A stretch of 64,000 bases of DNA, taken from contig NZ_PDIY01000001.1 of NCBI RefSeq assembly GCF_002563655.1, positions 1,026,001-1,090,000 on the forward strand, in the 5' to 3' direction. This DNA is from Bacillus sp. es.034 (GTDB lineage Bacteria > Bacillota > Bacilli > Bacillales > Bacillaceae_B). Of this stretch, positions 16,888 through 25,609 are shown in pieces; the stretch's first letter is position 1; each line of letters opens with the position of its first letter. Both the position numbers and the translations under genes were made by a program. Below the pieces are notes generated by a model, which was not told the DNA's origin, searched no databases, and saw only the letters and a list, made by a program, of their open reading frames with translations.

Positions 16888-18492
16888 CTACTCCTCCACA
16901 TGCACATAAAACGTCTCCCCATCATACACATTCACGCTCTTCAACCCCACTTTTTCATCATTTCTCCAATAAAAATCCTTATTTTCGGGAAAGCGGAGCA
17001 CCAAATCATCACGCTTCACCACCATCACCGGGTTTTTAGAGGTCCGTCCCTCAACCGACACCTCATAACCCCCATCCCGGTAATATTTCACCCCATCCAC
17101 ATACCATGATGCGAGCGGACTGGTCCCCAGTGAAAATCCCAAATAAGTAGAAATCACCTGTGGAATGTCGGTGTTTTCGATTAGTCCGACCGGCTTATCT
17201 GGTCCATATGAATATAAAAAGACGTCTTCGCCGGTATGGCCGTGTGTGGTGAAGCCGAGATTTGCCCGCTTCGCCATCAGTTTCACCATCTTATTTTCAA
17301 GTTCGTCAACGCTCTTTGCGGCTTCCATTGCGCCAAATTCCTTCTCGCTTAGTTTACTCAACCCATAGTTTGAAAGAACCTCTTTTAAATTCGATCGATC
17401 CTTCTTCAGCTGGGAGGTGGCCCCCTTGACGGTAAGCCTGGCTTTCTTTAAAGGTTTGATGAATCGATCGGCAGGCAGACTTTTATAATCTCTGTTTGTC
17501 CCGTGATTCCCAAGTGTCAGTCCGCTGTTTCCGTGATCTGTCACTGCAACCACCATGGTGTTCCCGTCTTTCCGGGCAAAATCAAGGGCTTCACTGACTG
17601 CATCGTCAAAACTCAATACCTCACTGACCATCCCGACTGGATCGTTCTTATGAGCGGCCCAGTCCACCTTGCTGCCTTCGACCATGAGGAAGAATCCTTT
17701 TTCACTTTGTGAAAGCCTGTCAATGGCTGCGCGGGTCATCTCTGCAAGGGAAGGCTCATCTGGATTCAGCTGAGGACGGTCCAGTTCATAAGAGATGTCT
17801 TCATCTGCGAACACTCCCCACAGCTTGGGTGATGACGTCCCTCTTAGAAGTCCGTCCCTCTTAAGAACCAGCTCATATCCTGAAGAGTGGATTTTTTTTA
17901 AAAGGTTTTCTCCGTCTTCACGGCTGACCTGTTTTGTTTTCAGCATGCCGTCGTCGTCTTTTGTGTGGTCCTTGGATTGCGGCTTCAACCATGCAGCACC
18001 ACCGCCTAACACAACGTCCAAACCTTGGTACACCTGCTGTTCACCGATATCCCCGAATTCATCCCGGTTCAAAACATGGGAGGTGAACGCAGCAGGGGTG
18101 GCATGCTGGATGGGGGAGGTGGACACGATGCCGGTGTTGTAGCCGGACAGTTTGGCGCCTTCGAGGACGGTCAAGACGGGACGTCCTTTGGGGTTCATCC
18201 CTATATAATCGGCCTTCGTCTTCACACCTGTCGCCATGGCTGAACCTGCTGCAGCGGAATCGGTGATGGCGGACTGGGCGGAATAGGTCCGGACGCCGCC
18301 TCTGAGAATCGTATCGAGCTTGAGGTCCGTCCCTCGATACCAGCGGGACAGGGTGAGGATGTCGGAGTTGGTGCCGTCCATGATCATGAGGATGACGTTT
18401 TTGTGGGATGGTGGGGCGGCAGTTGTGGAGGCGGCGGGGAGGGTGAGGGTTAGGAGTGTTAGGAGAATGGTGAGGTGTTTGAGTGTTTTCAT
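16888..18492 (-). CDS. Secreted alkaline phosphatase
   Basis: A 534-residue alkaline phosphatase superfamily enzyme that releases phosphate from monoesters outside the membrane. A signal peptide spans about residues 1-26. Metal and nucleophile sites are visible: Asp39 in LMIMDGTNSD, the catalytic Ser79 in ITDSAAAGSAMATG, MVEGSKVDWAAHKND, VTDHGNSGL and GHTGEDV. Three copies of the dispersed motif lie in the reading frame: RGTDL (residues 53-57), RGTSS in a small tandem duplication, and EGRTSK near the C-terminus. They fall in loops, so the enzyme may still be active. Start ATG after AAGGAGCTC. Confidence 0.92.
   Translation of the reverse strand: MKTLKHLTILLTLLTLTLPAASTTAAPPSHKNVILMIMDGTNSDILTLSRWYRGTDLKLDTILRGGVRTYSAQSAITDSAAAGSAMATGVKTKADYIGMNPKGRPVLTVLEGAKLSGYNTGIVSTSPIQHATPAAFTSHVLNRDEFGDIGEQQVYQGLDVVLGGGAAWLKPQSKDHTKDDDGMLKTKQVSREDGENLLKKIHSSGYELVLKRDGLLRGTSSPKLWGVFADEDISYELDRPQLNPDEPSLAEMTRAAIDRLSQSEKGFFLMVEGSKVDWAAHKNDPVGMVSEVLSFDDAVSEALDFARKDGNTMVVAVTDHGNSGLTLGNHGTNRDYKSLPADRFIKPLKKARLTVKGATSQLKKDRSNLKEVLSNYGLSKLSEKEFGAMEAAKSVDELENKMVKLMAKRANLGFTTHGHTGEDVFLYSYGPDKPVGLIENTDIPQVISTYLGFSLGTSPLASWYVDGVKYYRDGGYEVSVEGRTSKNPVMVVKRDDLVLRFPENKDFYWRNDEKVGLKSVNVYDGETFYVHVEE
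17039..17052 (-). repeat. Dispersed 14-base motif in the phosphatase gene (C-terminal)
   Basis: GAGGTCCGTCCCTC, translated as EGRTS on the coding strand, a different frame from the RGTDL copies. Confidence 0.85.
17834..17867 (-). repeat. Dispersed motif copy within a 17-bp direct duplication
   Basis: GTCCCTCTTAGAA and GTCCCTCTTAAGAA repeat 17 bp apart; the second contains AGTCCGTCCCTC, one mismatch from the dispersed motif. It encodes RDGLLRGTSS. Confidence 0.6.
18322..18335 (-). repeat. Dispersed 14-base motif in the phosphatase gene (N-terminal)
   Basis: Exact GAGGTCCGTCCCTC, read as RGTDL on the coding strand. Confidence 0.85.
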
Positions 18493-18574
18493 GGTGGATT
18501 TGAGCTCCTTTTCTTTAGTGTAGGCATAGTATTTGTTGGTCGGGGAGGAGTATGTATAAAGAGATCAATGAATT

Positions 18575-18606
18575 AAAAAAAGCGACTCGTCAGTTAAACG
18601 AATCGC
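18575..18606 (-). terminator. Terminator of the YknX-like gene
   Basis: On the minus strand GCGATTCGT-loop-ACGAGTCGC is followed by a run of seven T. Confidence 0.8.
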
Positions 18607-18630
18607 CTAAAATAATGTTTCGGCAGAATG

Positions 18631-19866
18631 CTACTTCCGCTCTAATATTCCGACCAAAAGGTTTTCTAATACAGTTGCACGGTCCAATTTTTTTAGCCCG
18701 TTCACATTGATCCTGTTCCAATCAATCCCTGTTATGAATGGAGTCCCATGCTTTAATGCTGTGATGTCATCAGGATACACAATGTAATATTCACCGGCTT
18801 TGACGCCTGTTACAATTTGCTGCTGACCACCCACCTCGAGCCCTGTTTTGACTTTTCTTTTTTCAACGGTTCCGTTCTTTGTAAGGAGCCAGACGAATTT
18901 TCCTGTACCGTCTTTTTCAATGGCTGTAACAGGAAGCACAATGGATCCATTTGTATTCTCAGTAATGATGGATAAAAACACATGATGGCCAGGAAGAAGG
19001 TTATTTTCACCATCCTGAATCTTTACCTCGACAGGATACATACTGTCCGTTTGCAGGTGTGGATCGTTTTTGGGAAGGGTCGAAACCTTTGTGACGATAC
19101 CTTTCAGGGTTGCTTTCTCCACATCCGATTGAACGGTGGCATTCATGTTTTCTTTTACTGTTATGATTTCTTTCTCTGTAAGATCGGTCGTAACGATGGT
19201 CGACTCTGAAGCAATCGTGATTAAAGGATTGTCTAACTTATGTGAGAGATGTTTGATCGTCCCATCCACGCTGCTTTGAAAGGTCAAGGTCGTTTCATAC
19301 GAGTCAATATCCGAAATCTGCCGTTCCAGATTATCAATTTGACTCTGGTTTCGTTCCACTTCAAGTTCTTTTGCAGCGATTTCTTTTTTTAATTCTACTT
19401 CGGACTGAAGTGCGCTTGCCGCAATGGGAATTTCCTTTTCATCGGATGACACGAACGGGAGTGATGATTCAAGGCTTTTTAAGTCACTGATGGTATCTTC
19501 AATACTATCAATCTCATCCTCCAGTTTTTCCACTTCGGATTCTAATACACTTTTTTGTTGTGTTTGATCGGTTACTTCATATTCGTAAAGGGGTGTTCCG
19601 TTCGTAACCTGATCGCCTTCCTTCACTAAGAATTTCTTGAAGGATCCAAATTCGTCGTTAAAATAGATGTAGCTCTCATCTTCGGCTGTAACGACACCGG
19701 GCTTGGGGAGCTCTTTGACCAAGTCATCTTTTCTGCTGACTTCCCAGTTGTCCACATGCACTTCACGGTCCACCTTGCTATTTGCTTTTTCGATCAAATA
19801 GGTGTTTGTACCAATAAACAATAGAGAGAACGTCAATGTGCTATAAAATATGGTTCTTTTCTTCAT
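18631..19866 (-). CDS. YknX-like membrane fusion (efflux adaptor) protein
   Basis: A 411-residue adaptor with one N-terminal membrane anchor (about 6-25), a biotinyl-lipoyl-like half (FGSFKKFLVKEGDQVTNGTPLYEYE), a long coiled coil (about 105-195) and the returning half plus beta-barrel (SSVDGTIKHLSHKL, VLPVTAIEKDGTGKFVWLL). This is the HlyD/RND adaptor plan used in MacA/YknX-type ABC exporters. The gene just upstream is a YknW-like membrane protein, but no YknY/YknZ ATPase-permease genes are adjacent, so its transporter must be encoded elsewhere or is lost. Confidence 0.82.
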   Translation of the reverse strand: MKKRTIFYSTLTFSLLFIGTNTYLIEKANSKVDREVHVDNWEVSRKDDLVKELPKPGVVTAEDESYIYFNDEFGSFKKFLVKEGDQVTNGTPLYEYEVTDQTQQKSVLESEVEKLEDEIDSIEDTISDLKSLESSLPFVSSDEKEIPIAASALQSEVELKKEIAAKELEVERNQSQIDNLERQISDIDSYETTLTFQSSVDGTIKHLSHKLDNPLITIASESTIVTTDLTEKEIITVKENMNATVQSDVEKATLKGIVTKVSTLPKNDPHLQTDSMYPVEVKIQDGENNLLPGHHVFLSIITENTNGSIVLPVTAIEKDGTGKFVWLLTKNGTVEKRKVKTGLEVGGQQQIVTGVKAGEYYIVYPDDITALKHGTPFITGIDWNRINVNGLKKLDRATVLENLLVGILERK

Positions 19867-19889
19867 TATGTATCACAGCCTTTAGAAAG

Positions 19890-20555
19890 TTAAATTAGGG
19901 TCGATATATTTAAAAAAGCTAATAACGCATTTAGAGCCCATAAGAATAAATTCATTAAAAGAATGACCAGCCAGATGATCCAGTTTTTTTGATTGGTTAA
20001 ACGTTTAATTCCTTTGTATTGAATATAGAATACCCAGACTTTAAAAAGGGAGAAGCTCCCCAATAAGTAGATGACATAAGGTTTGGATGTAATATATTGA
20101 ATGATGACGCCTAGTGAGAGTGGAGATGAGTACCACTCCAGTGAAAAGAATAAGGAGAGTGGGATATAGGTCAGTTTTTCCACTAATAAAATCAATAGGA
20201 CGACTCCTTGGGTCATAACCAATTTACGGTATTCCCCTTCGTCCGAGATGGTCCAGAAAATTAACGAAGAAAAAAAGAGGACAATCGAAGCATATAGAAG
20301 TCCTGCTAATAATCTACCTGAAAAAAAGAGGAATTTTTCTAATTCATAAGTAGTCGGAGACAGTTTCGTCATTTCTTTTGAAAGAGGGTCCATTCCGATT
20401 CCAAATGAAGAAATGAGACCGAATATGACAACGGAAAATAAAAAAAGGAAAAACACATTTTTCCTATAGCCTTTAATGACTTCCATTTCCTTCAACTGAT
20501 AAAAGAAGGTGGTTGGTTGGGTTAAACCTTTGAATAATCTGACTTCTCTATGCAT
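19890..20555 (-). CDS. Yip1/YknW-like integral membrane protein
   Basis: A polytopic protein with about five membrane segments after a short cytoplasmic N-terminus. The layout and the adjacent adaptor gene fit the YknW (Yip1 domain) family, which helps assemble the YknXYZ exporter in B. subtilis. I choose ATG at 20555 (MHREVRLFKG) because TGGAGG lies about 10 bases upstream; a GTG 11 codons earlier (20588) lacks a good site. The adaptor starts 23 bp downstream, so the two form an operon. Confidence 0.7.
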   Translation of the reverse strand: MHREVRLFKGLTQPTTFFYQLKEMEVIKGYRKNVFFLFLFSVVIFGLISSFGIGMDPLSKEMTKLSPTTYELEKFLFFSGRLLAGLLYASIVLFFSSLIFWTISDEGEYRKLVMTQGVVLLILLVEKLTYIPLSLFFSLEWYSSPLSLGVIIQYITSKPYVIYLLGSFSLFKVWVFYIQYKGIKRLTNQKNWIIWLVILLMNLFLWALNALLAFLNISTLI

Positions 20556-20654
20556 ATAATGATGGCCTCCAGCTTGTATAAATTCCACCTCTTATTCTAT
20601 CGAAAATCATCGAACTTTTCCATAAATTGTAGAACGAATTCTGAAATTAAATGA

Positions 20655-20679
20655 AAAAAGCGTCGAATGGACGCTTTTA
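20655..20679 (-). terminator. Terminator of the 42-residue membrane protein gene
   Basis: On the minus strand AAAAGCGTC-CATTC-GACGCTTTTTT overlaps the stop codon region. Confidence 0.8.
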
Positions 20680-20805
20680 CATTTGGTACGTAAGTAGTGT
20701 AGTACCGGTTATAAGGAGGATCGTGAATAAAAATAATCCTACATATAATAATGTCTTTCTGTTTTTCTTTCTCTTATACATTTCTTCTGGAGTTAAAAAC
20801 GACAA
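20677..20805 (-). CDS. 42-residue membrane protein under a c-di-GMP riboswitch
   Basis: A short ORF starting at TTG (20805) six bases after AGGAGGGA. It reads MSFLTPEEMYKRKKNRK and then one transmembrane helix (LLYVGLFLFTILLITGTTLL), ending TYQM. The N-terminus is strongly basic, so the tail faces outside. I do not recognise the family. The leader directly upstream is a c-di-GMP-I aptamer whose 3' end lies within a few bases of the ribosome site, so expression should follow c-di-GMP. A terminator ends the transcript, making this a single-gene unit. Confidence 0.75.
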   Translation of the reverse strand: MSFLTPEEMYKRKKNRKTLLYVGLFLFTILLITGTTLLTYQM

Positions 20806-20822
20806 ATACAATCCCTCCTGGT

Positions 20823-20895
20823 TTGGTAGCTGGCTGGCTTGGTTAGCCCCTATAGCTTTGCGTCATCACCTTTCGGTGATTTTGCCATTATTCAG
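20823..20895 (-). ncRNA. Cyclic-di-GMP-I (GEMM-I) riboswitch, minus strand
   Basis: Read on the minus strand: AATAATGGCAAAA, a TCACC-GAAA-GGTGA stem with GAAA tetraloop, TGACGCAAAGCTATAGGGG, CTAA, then CCAAGCCAGCCAGCTACC. These are the canonical firmicute GEMM-I blocks in order. The aptamer ends about 5 bases before CCAGGAGGG, the ribosome site of the 42-residue gene, so ligand binding can act on translation initiation directly. Confidence 0.92.
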
Positions 20896-21092
20896 AACCT
20901 TACTTCTATTCTATCGACAAATTACAACAAACTGTAATAGGTATTTTATACTTATTTTTTGGAAAAATTTTAAAATAACTCTATCAAAAAGTGTCTTTTT
21001 TTGGTATTATATCTAGTAATTGATGTTTGAACTTTCGTCTAATAGTGTAATAAAGTGATAGAAACTGTTTGATATTGTAGGAGGTTGTCCGT

Positions 21093-21254
21093 TTGAAAGG
21101 TAATATAAGCAAGGATCAGCATTTACTCTCGGTTATCCAGAAAGCATATGACAAGGGTCAGCAGGGGAATATGGATACGGATAAGATGATTGATTGGTTA
21201 AAGCAAGAGTTGCAGAATGGTTTTTCATTAAATCAAAGCGAAAAAGCGCTGTAG
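21093..21254 (+). CDS. Small 53-residue helical protein
   Basis: Starts at TTG seven bases after TAGGAGG and reads MKGNISKDQHLLSVIQKAYD, then a second helix (MDTDKMIDWLKQELQNGFS). Cytoplasmic, no membrane segment. I do not recognise the family. The ribosome site and the terminator right after the stop support a real gene. It is divergent from the c-di-GMP-controlled unit; the 197 bp between the aptamer and this start hold both promoters. Confidence 0.6.
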   Translation: MKGNISKDQHLLSVIQKAYDKGQQGNMDTDKMIDWLKQELQNGFSLNQSEKAL

Positions 21255-21284
21255 AATCCTTAAAGAGGAGTCTCAGCGCTTTTT
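21241..21284. terminator. Bidirectional terminator
   Basis: AAAAAGCGCTG and CAGCGCTTTTT form an 11-bp stem; serves the 53-residue gene and the convergent lyase operon. Confidence 0.85.
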
Positions 21285-21299
21285 GGTTTCTATCGTACT

Positions 21300-22790
21300 C
21301 TAAAATCGGAACGATACCAATTCTTTCCTTTTTTGAATCAATGATTGAACGGTGTGATCCAGTTCTTCTATTTGAAGGGTGAGCGTTTTGTTTCTGGTTT
21401 GAATCATTCTTGTTACCTCATCAGGGCTTGGACCTCCTTGGATATCCCTTATTTTAATGAAATATTCCGGTGAGATGATTTTCTTCCATTCTTCATCGGT
21501 CAATGAAATAGTGGCTTGTTCTTGAATCATTTTATTGATTTCTTCAACATCCCAGTCGTAAAGTTCTTTTCTTTCCTGAATCGTTTTTCTGGAAATGAAA
21601 CTGGCGATGGAATGTGCTTTACGAAATGGGATGCTGTAATCCCGGGACAGGGTGTCGGCAAGCTCAGTAATCGTAATGCTGGATTTCTTGGACATTTCTT
21701 TGGCATGATCCTTGTTGACTTTTAAAGTGGCGATGACGGCATACATAAGCTTTAAGACACGGTTTGCGTTATTGAACGCACGATAGAGATGTGGCTGCAG
21801 GTCATCCTCTGTATCGACGATGTCACCGAACGGGGTGTTATGCACCATGTTCATGGCAGCAAGGGCATCCCCGTAAGCGCTGCTCGCGATGGAGCGGGAA
21901 TGTTCGATGGACACCGGGTTTCTTTTCTGGGGCATGATACTGCTTACCTGCACATAAGGATCGGCCACCAGAAACGTTCCGAACTCCCTTGTGACATGTT
22001 GAAGGAAATCCTGGATCCATCGTCCGGTATTGACCATACATGTCATCAAGGCTGTAGAGGTTTCCAAGAGGTAATCAGCGCCTCCGATCGAATCATAGGA
22101 GTTTTCTATGATCGAATCAAATCCCAGTAATTCACGGGTGCGCTCCCGATTGATGGGAAAGCCGGTCGTGGTCAGGGCAGCGGCTCCCAAAGGAGACTGA
22201 TTCACTGTTTCATAGGCTGATTGAAGCCGTTTAATATCTCGTTGCAGGACATCGTAAATGGCTAAGAAATAATGTCCCAGGGTGGTTGGCTGAGCAGGCT
22301 GGGTATGCGTATAACCTGTCATGACCGTTTCTGTATGTTCCTCGGCTTGAGAGAGTAGTACTTCGCTTAATTGGTTGGAAGTCTGTAAGAGCCGCAGGAG
22401 GTGCTCTCTCAGTACAAGGCGGTACATGGCGACCCCCATGTCATTTCTGCTTCGGCCGATATGGATTTTCCCTGCTAATTCGTCTCCGATTTCCTCACCG
22501 ATTTTGGCTTCCATCATAAAGAACAGGTCTTCGAATTGTGGCTGGTAGCATACTCCGACTACATCCGTTTCTGCAACACGATTGATTCCCTCTAACATCT
22601 TTTCGGCTTCTGGCTTTGATATGATATGTTGTTCGGACAGCATGATGACATGGGCCCTGTGAATATCGAACATGACATGAAACAGATAGTCCCTTTGATC
22701 ATTGAACACAGGCATGAGCAGCTCTTCAACATAGGTCTTGCCAGGGAAAGAAATGCCTTCACTTTTAATGAAATCGTCTAAATTGACCAT
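21300..22790 (-). CDS. ArgH-like lyase in a transport operon
   Basis: A 496-residue member of the argininosuccinate lyase/fumarase superfamily, which cleaves C-N bonds to release fumarate. Visible motifs: IGRSRNDMG, the TGYTHTQPAQPTTLGHY region with the catalytic His, and the signature SSIMPQKRNPVSIEH with the catalytic Ser loop. It is longer than biosynthetic ArgH (about 460) and there is no argG nearby. It is the last gene of an operon with a binding-protein ABC importer and a ROK regulator, so it more likely breaks down an imported amino-succinate compound than makes arginine. The substrate is not readable. Confidence 0.82.
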   Translation of the reverse strand: MVNLDDFIKSEGISFPGKTYVEELLMPVFNDQRDYLFHVMFDIHRAHVIMLSEQHIISKPEAEKMLEGINRVAETDVVGVCYQPQFEDLFFMMEAKIGEEIGDELAGKIHIGRSRNDMGVAMYRLVLREHLLRLLQTSNQLSEVLLSQAEEHTETVMTGYTHTQPAQPTTLGHYFLAIYDVLQRDIKRLQSAYETVNQSPLGAAALTTTGFPINRERTRELLGFDSIIENSYDSIGGADYLLETSTALMTCMVNTGRWIQDFLQHVTREFGTFLVADPYVQVSSIMPQKRNPVSIEHSRSIASSAYGDALAAMNMVHNTPFGDIVDTEDDLQPHLYRAFNNANRVLKLMYAVIATLKVNKDHAKEMSKKSSITITELADTLSRDYSIPFRKAHSIASFISRKTIQERKELYDWDVEEINKMIQEQATISLTDEEWKKIISPEYFIKIRDIQGGPSPDEVTRMIQTRNKTLTLQIEELDHTVQSLIQKRKELVSFRF

Positions 22791-22806
22791 TCTTTCAACT
22801 CCGATT

Positions 22807-24498
22807 CTAAGATAATGATCTCTCGGCTTTCACACCGAAAAACTTATTTGAAATGAACAGAATGATGGCGATGATCGCGATTTGAATCATTCCGTAAGCA
22901 GCAGCCTGCCCCATATTGAACATGCGTAGCTGGTTCATGATTTCAATGGAAATAGGGCGGTTCGATAGAGTGTATAGTAAGACGGACGTTGGAAACTCCC
23001 CGACGGATTCTACGAAAGCAAGGAGTGTCCCGGCAAGGACGCCCGGCATGATGATCGGCAGGATGACTTTTCTAAAGGTATAGAACCATTTAGCACCCAA
23101 GCTCCTTGCAGCTTCTTCGATCGAGTCATCAAGCTGTTCAAGTACGGCATTCGTTGAACGGACCACCAATGGGATGTGCCTGATGAAATAGGCGAGCGGC
23201 AGGATCCAGAACGTGCCGACAAGAATGTTTCCGAAAGAGAAGATGTTCGGCTCGTTAAAGGCGAAAATCAGGTTCATCCCGATAACGGTTGCCGGAAGTG
23301 CCCAAGGGATCATCACTAAAATATCAACAAAGCTTTTTCCGACAAATTTGCGTTTTACTAATAAGTAAGATGTCAGTACCCCGAAAACGAGGTTCCCCGC
23401 TGTTGCAATGAAAGAAAGGATCAGACTGTTCTTGAGCGGTTTAAATATATTCGGGTCCTCAAAGAGTAACCGGTAATTTTCGAGATTAAACACCGAAGGG
23501 TACGTTTGCCATGTCCAAGTACCATCCGGAACGAGTGAGAGAAGCAGGATGGTGAAGTGAGGGAGAAGAAGAATGATCACCCCAATGACACCTGCAGCGA
23601 CCAATGCCCACTTCATAAATGGATTTTTCACTTCACTTCGATGGGCACCGATCCCCTTCGAAGCCATGCGATAATCTTTGCGATTTTGATACCATCTCAT
23701 GAAAAGCAAGAAACTGATTGATACAATCGATAGAATGACAGATTGTGTAGCGGCGACTTCCATATCACCATTGATTTTGGAAAAATAAATTTGCAAACTT
23801 AGAACGCGATATCCGCCCGCCAGTAGAAACGGGGCACTGAAGGATGCCATTGAAATCATGAATACGAGCAATGAAGCAGCGACAATCGCTGGAGTCAATA
23901 ATGGAAAGGTTACTTTCCAGAAAACCTTGAATCGGTTGGCCCCCAAGTTAAAGGCCGCTTCCTCCAGGGATGGATCAATTTTATTGATGGCCGAGGAGAC
24001 AGTCATATAGAAATACACATACATGGTGTATGCGTGGACAATCAAGATTCCTGAAACACCGCCGATTTTAAAGGGGACGTCCTTTAATCCGACCAGATCC
24101 TTGATGGCGTTCGGAATTAATCCCGTCTCACCGTATAAAAACATGAAGGCCATGACCCCGACCAGGGAAGGGAGAACGATGGGCATAATAGCGGCCGTTG
24201 AAAAGAAATTGCGACCCGGAAAATCATAGCGATTAAAAATAAACGCCAGTGGAATTCCAATGAGGGCAGAAACGAGAACGCTTAACACCGAAATATAAAC
24301 GGAGTTCCATAAAGCTTCCAGATTGGTTTTCGATTCTTGAGTGAAAAAGTCTGAGTAATTTTCAAAGCCTATGCTGCCGTTTTTGTTCAAGCTTTCCAGG
24401 AATGTCCGCAAAGAAGGATAAAGGACGTAAGCAATCAACACCAGGAGGACAGGGAGCAGCAACCATAATGTCAAACGATGATCACGGTTTTTGATCAT
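22807..24498 (-). CDS. Fused ABC importer permease (Fbp/Afu type)
   Basis: A 563-residue permease with two homologous six-helix halves in one chain, as in FbpB/ThiP-type transporters. Each half has an EAA loop that contacts the ATPase: LEEAAFNLGANRFKVFWKVTFPLL (about 185) and IEEAARSLGAKWFYTFRKVILPII (about 465). The start overlaps the ATPase stop by 4 bp, indicating translational coupling. The lyase follows after 16 bp. Fused permeases of this type import ferric iron, thiamine, sugar phosphates or phosphonates; the substrate here is open. Confidence 0.88.
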   Translation of the reverse strand: MIKNRDHRLTLWLLLPVLLVLIAYVLYPSLRTFLESLNKNGSIGFENYSDFFTQESKTNLEALWNSVYISVLSVLVSALIGIPLAFIFNRYDFPGRNFFSTAAIMPIVLPSLVGVMAFMFLYGETGLIPNAIKDLVGLKDVPFKIGGVSGILIVHAYTMYVYFYMTVSSAINKIDPSLEEAAFNLGANRFKVFWKVTFPLLTPAIVAASLLVFMISMASFSAPFLLAGGYRVLSLQIYFSKINGDMEVAATQSVILSIVSISFLLFMRWYQNRKDYRMASKGIGAHRSEVKNPFMKWALVAAGVIGVIILLLPHFTILLLSLVPDGTWTWQTYPSVFNLENYRLLFEDPNIFKPLKNSLILSFIATAGNLVFGVLTSYLLVKRKFVGKSFVDILVMIPWALPATVIGMNLIFAFNEPNIFSFGNILVGTFWILPLAYFIRHIPLVVRSTNAVLEQLDDSIEEAARSLGAKWFYTFRKVILPIIMPGVLAGTLLAFVESVGEFPTSVLLYTLSNRPISIEIMNQLRMFNMGQAAAYGMIQIAIIAIILFISNKFFGVKAERSLS

Positions 24499-25604
24499 GG
24501 GGCATCACCGCTGATCACTGGGATGATACGCATATGTTCCTTAGGCAATTCAATCCGGATGTCATCACCCGGTTGAAGGTTACTAGAAAGAAGTGTATTC
24601 AAGGTATGCACCTGTAAGAGTTGTTGATCGACTTCAATTTGTACATTGATGACGGACCCAAAGAAGTGAACTTCCTTCACGGTTGCCCTGAAAACATTTT
24701 CTCCATCGTTCTCCACAAGTTTAATAGCCTCGGGACGAATCGAGAGGGCGATATCCCCTCGCTCATTCATTTCACCGATGTCAGGGTGGTTATGTACAGC
24801 GATCTCTTGGATGATGGTGCCGTTTTTTGCGGAGACATACACGCTGTCTTCCTCGACACGGTTGAGGGAAACGGGTAATAGATTAATCTCCCCGATGAAA
24901 CTTGCGACAAAGTCATTGGCGGGTGAATTATAGATTTCAGTCGGTGTCCCTACCTGATGGCATACGCCGAAGTTGAAAACGGCAATCCGGTCACTCATGG
25001 AGAGAGCTTCTGCCTGGTCGTGGGTCACGTAAATGGTGGTGATTTTATATTCTTTCTGTAACCTGAGGATCTCGCTTCTCATTTCGTCACGAAGTTTTGC
25101 ATCCAGATTACTGAGTGGTTCATCTAACAGAAGGATTTCCGGTTCGATCACCAATGCACGGGCTAACGCGACACGCTGTTGTTGACCTCCACTTAATTGA
25201 CTCACTTGACGATCGGCATATTGTTCAAGTCTGACTTTATTCAAAACCTCTCGAACCCGGGCCTTTACTTCTTTAACAGCCAGCTTCCGGACCTTTAAGC
25301 CGAAAGCAACATTTTCAAATACCGTCATGTGAGGAAAAAGGGCATAGTTTTGGAAAACCATGCCCGTATTTCTTTTTTCAGGAGGTACGCGCGTCATGTC
25401 CTTTTCATCAAAACGGACGACACCTTTAGTAGGATAGTAGAATCCGGCAATCATCCTGAGGGTGGTTGTCTTACCACAACCACTTGGACCAAGGAAGGTG
25501 AAGAATTCCCCGTCCCTGATATCCAAGTTTAATCCATCAACTGCTACAACCTTTCCAAAGGCTTTCTGGACATTATCTATTTTTATCGACGCCATACCGG
25601 TCAC
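24495..25604 (-). CDS. ABC importer ATPase (PotA/FbpC type)
   Basis: A 369-residue ATPase: Walker A GPSGCGKTT (about 40), signature LSGGQQQRVALARAL (about 138), Walker B LLLDEPLSNLDAKLRDE, switch His in YVTHDQAEALSMSDR, and a C-terminal TOBE domain (about 285-365). It powers the permease encoded downstream. The first codon could be GTG at 25604 or the ATG three codons later (25595), which has GGAAG at better spacing. The binding protein ends 5 bp upstream. Confidence 0.9.
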   Translation of the reverse strand: MTGMASIKIDNVQKAFGKVVAVDGLNLDIRDGEFFTFLGPSGCGKTTTLRMIAGFYYPTKGVVRFDEKDMTRVPPEKRNTGMVFQNYALFPHMTVFENVAFGLKVRKLAVKEVKARVREVLNKVRLEQYADRQVSQLSGGQQQRVALARALVIEPEILLLDEPLSNLDAKLRDEMRSEILRLQKEYKITTIYVTHDQAEALSMSDRIAVFNFGVCHQVGTPTEIYNSPANDFVASFIGEINLLPVSLNRVEEDSVYVSAKNGTIIQEIAVHNHPDIGEMNERGDIALSIRPEAIKLVENDGENVFRATVKEVHFFGSVINVQIEVDQQLLQVHTLNTLLSSNLQPGDDIRIELPKEHMRIIPVISGDAP

Positions 25605-25609
25605 ACTTC

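Noticed and set aside
20651-21016. 121-residue plus-strand ORF
   Set aside because: It runs through a minus-strand c-di-GMP aptamer, a terminator and the 42-residue gene, which explain the sequence better.
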